IMG/VR virus record: IMGVR_UViG_3300044630_003363
Span: 1 to 55,893 of that record
Strand: one strand, 5' to 3'
Origin: a virus
Length of the DNA: 55,893 bases
The translations under genes were made by a program, and so were the position numbers. The notes under the pieces were generated by a model, which was not told the DNA's origin, did no database searches, and worked only from the letters and a program-made list of their open reading frames with translations. Shown here in pieces: positions 51,518 to 55,893 of the stretch. Every line of letters starts with the position of its first letter. The stretch's first letter is position 1.

Positions 51518-53295
51518 TGGAAAAGAGAAAAATTATATTACCATCTAAGAAATTTTTCGGTTCACCCGATGAAGATTTAAATATTCGTTTAGGTTTAGAT
51601 GAAAGCAAAAATCTTTTAAGAGAAGGTGATAGAACAATTATACTTGATAATTCTATTCTTTTTGCAAAAGAAAGAAATGAAAGTCCAAACTATAAAATCC
51701 ATGGTAAACTAAAGATGGTTTTTAGAAATATGTATAGTGGTGAAACTACATATAATACATTAAAAGAAAGACTTTATTTAGTTGGTGATGGAAGTGTTAT
51801 ACCTCCCGGTGCAAATAGTAAATTTATCGGGTTCTTACCATACGATGAATTTGCATTTTTAAGAAGAGATGTATACAGAGAAGTTAACTTAATCACAAGT
51901 GGAACATCAGAACTTGATTTTTATACACCTAATATACAATTAACAGGAACAAATCCTCACCAATCTATTTCATCTATCGAGGCTCCTTATCATAATTGGA
52001 ATGTTTATTTAAGTTATGTTTATTCTGGCGATACTCAATTTCCAATAAAATATACATTGAGTGGTAATACCGTTTATAGTTTTGTGTCAGGTGATGGAAT
52101 ACCATTTAGAGTTACCAATAATGGTTCAACATACACATTAACATGTCCCGTTGAACACGGAATGGCTGATGGTGAATACATAACAATATCGGGAGGAACA
52201 TTAGATAATACTATACCGGTTTCAGGTAGAACATTTTTAATAACTAGTGTTGGTGATTCGGTTTATCGTTCAGAGAAATTTGTTTTAGATATTAATAAAT
52301 CAGAAATGACATCAGGTACAACACTACCAATAGTTGTGTTGGGTAAAAGATGTATTAATAAAAATAATATTACAGGTACAACCTCAACATATTATGTACA
52401 TAAACATAAAACATTAACAGAAGAAAAAGATTATATACTTGATAAAGTAGGTTTTGAATCCTCAATATGGGAACACGAAAGAAAACTTTTATTGGAAAAT
52501 AGTGCGGGAACAAACGATTACTTAGTTGAGAGAAATAGAATGGAATCATTAATATATGATTTCAAAAATACATTTGTTTTAACTGGACTGACAAATAACA
52601 TGGGATATCTTCCAACAGAAGTATATGTTACCGTTGTTTTAATTAATGCAAATGGTTATTTTGATTATCCACCAAAGGTTGGATTTAAATTTAATTTCCA
52701 TGATTCATGGGCTGATGCTCATTTTAATGGTTCATCTTCAATTGAATCAACAATTCCAACAACAGGATTTACAAGAACTATAAGTGGAAATACTTTCAAT
52801 TTTACGGGAGGAACTGAATTACCTTTAAATACTATTTTAACGGGAGCATTTATTGAGTATAATGAATATGAATTAAAAGAAAGAGTGGTTAGTGAGGCTT
52901 TCCACAAATTTTCAAATCCTACAAATATTTTTGACTATTACCAACAGGATAGTAATTATTATTCGGGAGCATCATCAACAAATAAAACAGGATTATATTA
53001 TCAACCACACTATAGAGTTAAACTTAGACAACTTTCACCTTATGTTGAAACATCAAAAACAAGTGATGTGTATGGTTTACCACAAAACGCTAAGTATTCT
53101 GAGGATGAGTTATTATGGAGATGGCACGACTTATATGACCATGGATTTATAGACTCCGATGGATTTGGAACTAACTTTCCATTTGTAAACTATATTCATT
53201 ATGTAAGAAATGATATAAATTTCTATTTACGTAATGAGAGGGTTTATATAAATAAAAATGATGGAATTAAGAAAATTGATAAATTTAATTGTTAA
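51517..53295 (+). CDS. Baseplate or fibre protein
   Basis: 592 residues, mostly beta sequence. The N-terminus (KRKIILPSKKFFGSPDEDLN, IRLGLDESKNLLREGDRTI) is charged. A beta domain at about 180-280 has TLTCPVEHGMADGEYITISG, the fold of a small Ig- or SH3-like repeat. The C-terminal region is aromatic (RWHDLYDHGFIDSDGFGTNF). It is the third gene of the wedge operon and overlaps both neighbours by TAATG. It probably extends the wedge towards the fibres; no family is recognised. Confidence 0.65.
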   Translation: MEKRKIILPSKKFFGSPDEDLNIRLGLDESKNLLREGDRTIILDNSILFAKERNESPNYKIHGKLKMVFRNMYSGETTYNTLKERLYLVGDGSVIPPGANSKFIGFLPYDEFAFLRRDVYREVNLITSGTSELDFYTPNIQLTGTNPHQSISSIEAPYHNWNVYLSYVYSGDTQFPIKYTLSGNTVYSFVSGDGIPFRVTNNGSTYTLTCPVEHGMADGEYITISGGTLDNTIPVSGRTFLITSVGDSVYRSEKFVLDINKSEMTSGTTLPIVVLGKRCINKNNITGTTSTYYVHKHKTLTEEKDYILDKVGFESSIWEHERKLLLENSAGTNDYLVERNRMESLIYDFKNTFVLTGLTNNMGYLPTEVYVTVVLINANGYFDYPPKVGFKFNFHDSWADAHFNGSSSIESTIPTTGFTRTISGNTFNFTGGTELPLNTILTGAFIEYNEYELKERVVSEAFHKFSNPTNIFDYYQQDSNYYSGASSTNKTGLYYQPHYRVKLRQLSPYVETSKTSDVYGLPQNAKYSEDELLWRWHDLYDHGFIDSDGFGTNFPFVNYIHYVRNDINFYLRNERVYINKNDGIKKIDKFNC

Positions 53296-54095
53296 TGGAA
53301 ATTTTAGTAAAAAATATAGACCAAAAAATATTACTCACCCAAACTCAGGAATTCAAAACTGATTTAGGATGGAGTGATGCTGCCGAACAAATGGATAAAG
53401 AAATACTTTATAGTATTATTAATCCAACTGAAAATTATGAAACTGTTAGATATATTCACGAACCATATACATCAATAAATGGAATACAACAAACCGACAT
53501 ATGGTACTATTTTTATTTTTTAAATAGTGGAAACACATACACTCAAGACTATGAGGTGACTGGTTTAACACTAAAAGAAAACTATAAAATGTTAAAACAA
53601 TCAACTGAAAGTTTCTTTAGATTAGAATTTTATAAAACATCAAACGGTGATGCACCAAATCAGACAAATAGAAGAATGGTTTTTGCAAAAAATCTTACAT
53701 TACCATTGGGGGAGAAAATATTTTATACAGGTGGAACATCACCTCTAAATGAATTTTTATATTTTCCAGTTTTTACGGGTTCAAACTACAGAAACACAGA
53801 AAATATGTACTTTTTTTGGTTTGAGGATGATACCCCATTTATTGGGACTAACATAACTGGTAATACGTTTTATATGACAGCAAAATATTATAACGCTAAA
53901 GACGGTACAGTTATAGATTTTGTGAACCAAACTCTATCTCAATCAACACCTATTGTTGAAGAGAGCCACATATATTATAAAGTAATAATTAACCGAACCG
54001 ATTATTCATATCAAGTTTTTGATTTTTATGGCTCACAAGGAGCTAGAATTGGGGAGACAGGTTCACCGATAAGATTTTACGAAAGAAGAAAATAA
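53295..54095 (+). CDS. Tail-periphery structural protein
   Basis: 266 residues from ATG 53295 (MEILVKNIDQKILLTQTQEF). A TTG two codons upstream is open but the TAATG overlap with the previous stop favours the ATG. Beta-rich and aromatic with no recognised family: IWYYFYFLNSGNTYTQDYEV, NRRMVFAKNLTLPLGEKIF, NMYFFWFEDDTPF. It is coupled on both sides by TAATG, so it is made in fixed ratio with its neighbours. Probably a baseplate-periphery or fibre-attachment protein by context. Confidence 0.65.
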   Translation: MEILVKNIDQKILLTQTQEFKTDLGWSDAAEQMDKEILYSIINPTENYETVRYIHEPYTSINGIQQTDIWYYFYFLNSGNTYTQDYEVTGLTLKENYKMLKQSTESFFRLEFYKTSNGDAPNQTNRRMVFAKNLTLPLGEKIFYTGGTSPLNEFLYFPVFTGSNYRNTENMYFFWFEDDTPFIGTNITGNTFYMTAKYYNAKDGTVIDFVNQTLSQSTPIVEESHIYYKVIINRTDYSYQVFDFYGSQGARIGETGSPIRFYERRK

Positions 54096-55258
54096 TGAAA
54101 CCAAAAGGAGATAGTATACACCAAATTTTAAGAAGGACTATATTGGATGTTAAATTACATTCATTAACTAGTCCTTCTTGGTATGACTCGTTTGGTAATT
54201 TAATCCCATGGTCAAATTCACAAACATTACCACCTCCGGATGGTGAGGTAATTTATAATGTATCAAGTAATGTTGCGGTTGGTTATTATATTTGGACGGG
54301 AGCAACAATATCAACATCATCATATGGTGATACGGGATGTGATTTAACGATAGAATTATTTGCGTGGCAATCGATATCCAAACCACAAGCATACGGTGAC
54401 CATTATCTACCAATATTTTTGGAATCAAAAATTGATGAGATGGGTGTTATGGTTGGATTTAGTGGTGAGATGGAACAAGTTGAACAAATTTGTAATTTTT
54501 CTTATACTCAATCTGGAAATACGGTAACGGTTTATAATACTATAGATACAAGTAAAATATCTGAAATACATGATATTGACTTTACCGTTGATTGGGGTGA
54601 TAGTACAACTAGTATATTAACAACTGATATACTTTCGGCCAATAAAACATACACAACACCTTCTGGTTATACATTATCAATATCAATCGATACACCATGG
54701 ACTAAATTTGCAACAAAGAAATTAATTAAAGTACCTTCTGACACAACAGTAACAAATCCACTTGGTACATTCTCCGGTTTCACCGTCCCTTATACAACAT
54801 TGTCAGGTATGAGTATTAACTATTTAAATGATTTAGATTACACGAATAATACAGGTTTCACCACATTCAGTTATGCTGCGATATCTAGAAGTAAGATTGA
54901 TGAGAAAAAACAATACGGTTCAAATGTTTATACAGGAGTAACAACGGGAACAACTGTTGATGGTTCTAATTATAGTGGTTACACCATTGAAGGATTATAT
55001 TATCAAGATTTTGATGATGGAGTTACAACAATTACAGGTACAACATCAGGTTATACCAGAGAAGAGGTATTTAATACGATGATAACGAGAAATGAACACT
55101 TCCTTGGGTTTATAGATGAACCGGTGATATATTCTGACATTTTTGTTGAAAGAGGAAAACAAGGAGTATTAGAGAAAAGTCTAAGATTATCCGAGTTGGA
55201 TAACACAGGGGAACTTAATATTTACGGAAATGGATATTTTAATATCCGAAAACAATAA
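54095..55258 (+). CDS. Structural protein with PKD-like domain
   Basis: 387 residues. The first 130 residues hold a beta domain with YYIWTGATISTSSYGDTGC. Residues about 160-215 read like a PKD/Ig-fold: DIDFTVDWGDSTTSI, followed by NKTYTTPSGYTLSISIDTPW, with the characteristic 'x-x-D-W-G-D-G/S' loop. The C-terminal part ends in a globular segment (EHFLGFIDEPVIYSDIFVER). PKD domains serve as spacers or carbohydrate contacts in surface proteins. Coupled to the upstream gene by TAATG; followed by a gap with a late-type box. Confidence 0.7.
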   Translation: MKPKGDSIHQILRRTILDVKLHSLTSPSWYDSFGNLIPWSNSQTLPPPDGEVIYNVSSNVAVGYYIWTGATISTSSYGDTGCDLTIELFAWQSISKPQAYGDHYLPIFLESKIDEMGVMVGFSGEMEQVEQICNFSYTQSGNTVTVYNTIDTSKISEIHDIDFTVDWGDSTTSILTTDILSANKTYTTPSGYTLSISIDTPWTKFATKKLIKVPSDTTVTNPLGTFSGFTVPYTTLSGMSINYLNDLDYTNNTGFTTFSYAAISRSKIDEKKQYGSNVYTGVTTGTTVDGSNYSGYTIEGLYYQDFDDGVTTITGTTSGYTREEVFNTMITRNEHFLGFIDEPVIYSDIFVERGKQGVLEKSLRLSELDNTGELNIYGNGYFNIRKQ

Positions 55259-55264
55259 AAATTA

Positions 55265-55272
55265 TATTTATT
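55265..55272 (+). promoter_or_regulatory. Late-promoter-like box TATTTATT
   Basis: TATATTTATTAATAAAG, 14 bases before the ATG at 55287. Confidence 0.45.
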
Positions 55273-55286
55273 AATAAAGAAAAAAA

Positions 55287-55893
55287 ATGGCAATTGGCTC
55301 ATATGGAATAATAAGACCGGCGGATGTATCACCCGAGGACATTGAAATTTACTTTCATTACGTTCCGAATAGAAATAGCACATCTGAAGTTACATTGAAA
55401 AGATTAAGTTCTTCAGATGTATTAACACCTGTTTTTCATAACACAGAAACAACAGATGACACTTCAGCACCTAATACCGAAATATTAGGTGGATTGTATA
55501 ATTTAAAATTATCAGCCACAGATTTTTCTGATACGGGTATTTATACACTTCATATCAGACCTAAACAGATAAGAACATCAATTACGGATTGTGGAATTTT
55601 AGCATCTTTACCATCGGTAAGAGGTTTAATTGTTGACCTTAGTAATGTCCCCGCTGCTGATAGAAATAAATTCACACCACAAGGATTAGTTGGTTATAGG
55701 GTTGAATATATAAATTCATCCGATAATAAAAAGATACCCAATTTTTATAGAATTGTAACATCATCTTTCTATTGTTCACCAATTGTTTCTAATTTAACAA
55801 GTACATCACAAAAGTCGATAAGATATCAATATAGTGAACAGGTTACTAACTTAATGTTCTTAACCGTAACACCATCATCTGCGCCAACAAATA
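55287..55893 (+). CDS. Partial structural protein, cut by window edge
   Basis: 202 codons are open from ATG 55287 with no stop before the edge. The protein begins MAIGSYGIIRPADVSPEDIE and is beta-rich: FSDTGIYTLHIRPKQIRT, LIVDLSNVPAADRNKFTP, GLVGYRVEYINSSDNKK. The visible end (TVTPSSAPTN) may lead into another Thr-Pro or Ser/Thr linker, but that cannot be seen. It follows the wedge genes behind its own late-type box and is probably a baseplate or fibre protein. No family recognised. Confidence 0.7.
   Translation, partial: MAIGSYGIIRPADVSPEDIEIYFHYVPNRNSTSEVTLKRLSSSDVLTPVFHNTETTDDTSAPNTEILGGLYNLKLSATDFSDTGIYTLHIRPKQIRTSITDCGILASLPSVRGLIVDLSNVPAADRNKFTPQGLVGYRVEYINSSDNKKIPNFYRIVTSSFYCSPIVSNLTSTSQKSIRYQYSEQVTNLMFLTVTPSSAPTN

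Noticed and set aside
53289-53294. TTG start two codons upstream in the gene at 53295
   Set aside because: The TAATG overlap used by four other gene pairs in this window fits the ATG at 53295.

Overview
This window is a 55.9 kb piece of an AT-rich, T4-like contractile-tailed phage (Caudoviricetes, myovirus morphology), probably from an uncultivated phage of a Bacteroidota host. The phage assignment rests on recognisable T4-type genes: neck gp13-, gp14- and gp15-like proteins, tail sheath gp18, tail tube gp19, a tail-assembly chaperone with a tape measure, baseplate proteins gp53, gp25 and gp6, a hub-like protein, family B DNA polymerase, gp32-like SSB, UvsX, FEN-type RNase H and a gp41-like helicase. 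The host guess is inference. Start codons almost never carry a Shine-Dalgarno sequence and sit in A-rich leaders instead, the SSB gene has a TTTG/TATATTTC promoter like that of Bacteroidota, and there is a DUF5522 gene, a family I associate with Bacteroidota.

Layout. 1-4855 (minus): a late operon of virion-type proteins, including a 14-copy repeat protein and a WYL-like protein. 4912-7724 (plus): putative surface or fibre proteins with LamG-like and PA14-like domains and Thr-Pro linkers. 7809-10706: DNA polymerase. 10703-12449 (minus): gp13-like neck protein followed by an ADP-ribosyltransferase-like protein. 12488-15335: PD-(D/E)XK-like nuclease, a small protein and a convergent SNF2 helicase. 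15386-17139: gp14/gp15-like neck and tail completion. 17143-17319 (minus): a 58-residue ribbon-helix-helix protein. 17455-36510: sheath, tube, chaperone, tape measure, tube initiator, gp53, hub and accessory proteins. 36528-37445: Thr-Pro repeat protein. 37593-44493: replication and nucleotide metabolism (SSB, UvsX, RNase H, helicase, B12-dependent ribonucleotide reductase, DUF5522). 44577-55893: GNAT-like protein, then baseplate wedge genes gp25 and gp6 and large distal baseplate or fibre proteins.

Two signals stand out. First, the tail-chaperone gene (21231-21980) is followed by a 49-codon open frame in the +1 frame with no start of its own. The junction is a UUU-UUU-CGC slip site with a G-rich tract three bases upstream of the slip codon, as in bacterial prfB, and the tape measure gene follows. 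This looks like a programmed +1 frameshift making a chaperone fusion. Second, about 16 virion-gene starts are preceded, always on the sense strand, by TATTTAT(A/T/C). This is the reverse complement of the T4 late promoter box TATAAATA, and it is absent before the replication genes. In several cases it lies 3-8 bases from the ATG, which implies leaderless or nearly leaderless late mRNAs. The motif also corrects the starts of the gp14-like (15386) and gp25 (44958) genes.

Other notable features are Thr-Pro repeat cassettes in four different proteins, a parS-like 16-mer next to a cluster of eight CTAG sites between sheath and tube, and terminators buried in the coding ends of convergent genes. 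No tRNA, CRISPR array, integrase or insertion sequence was recognised.
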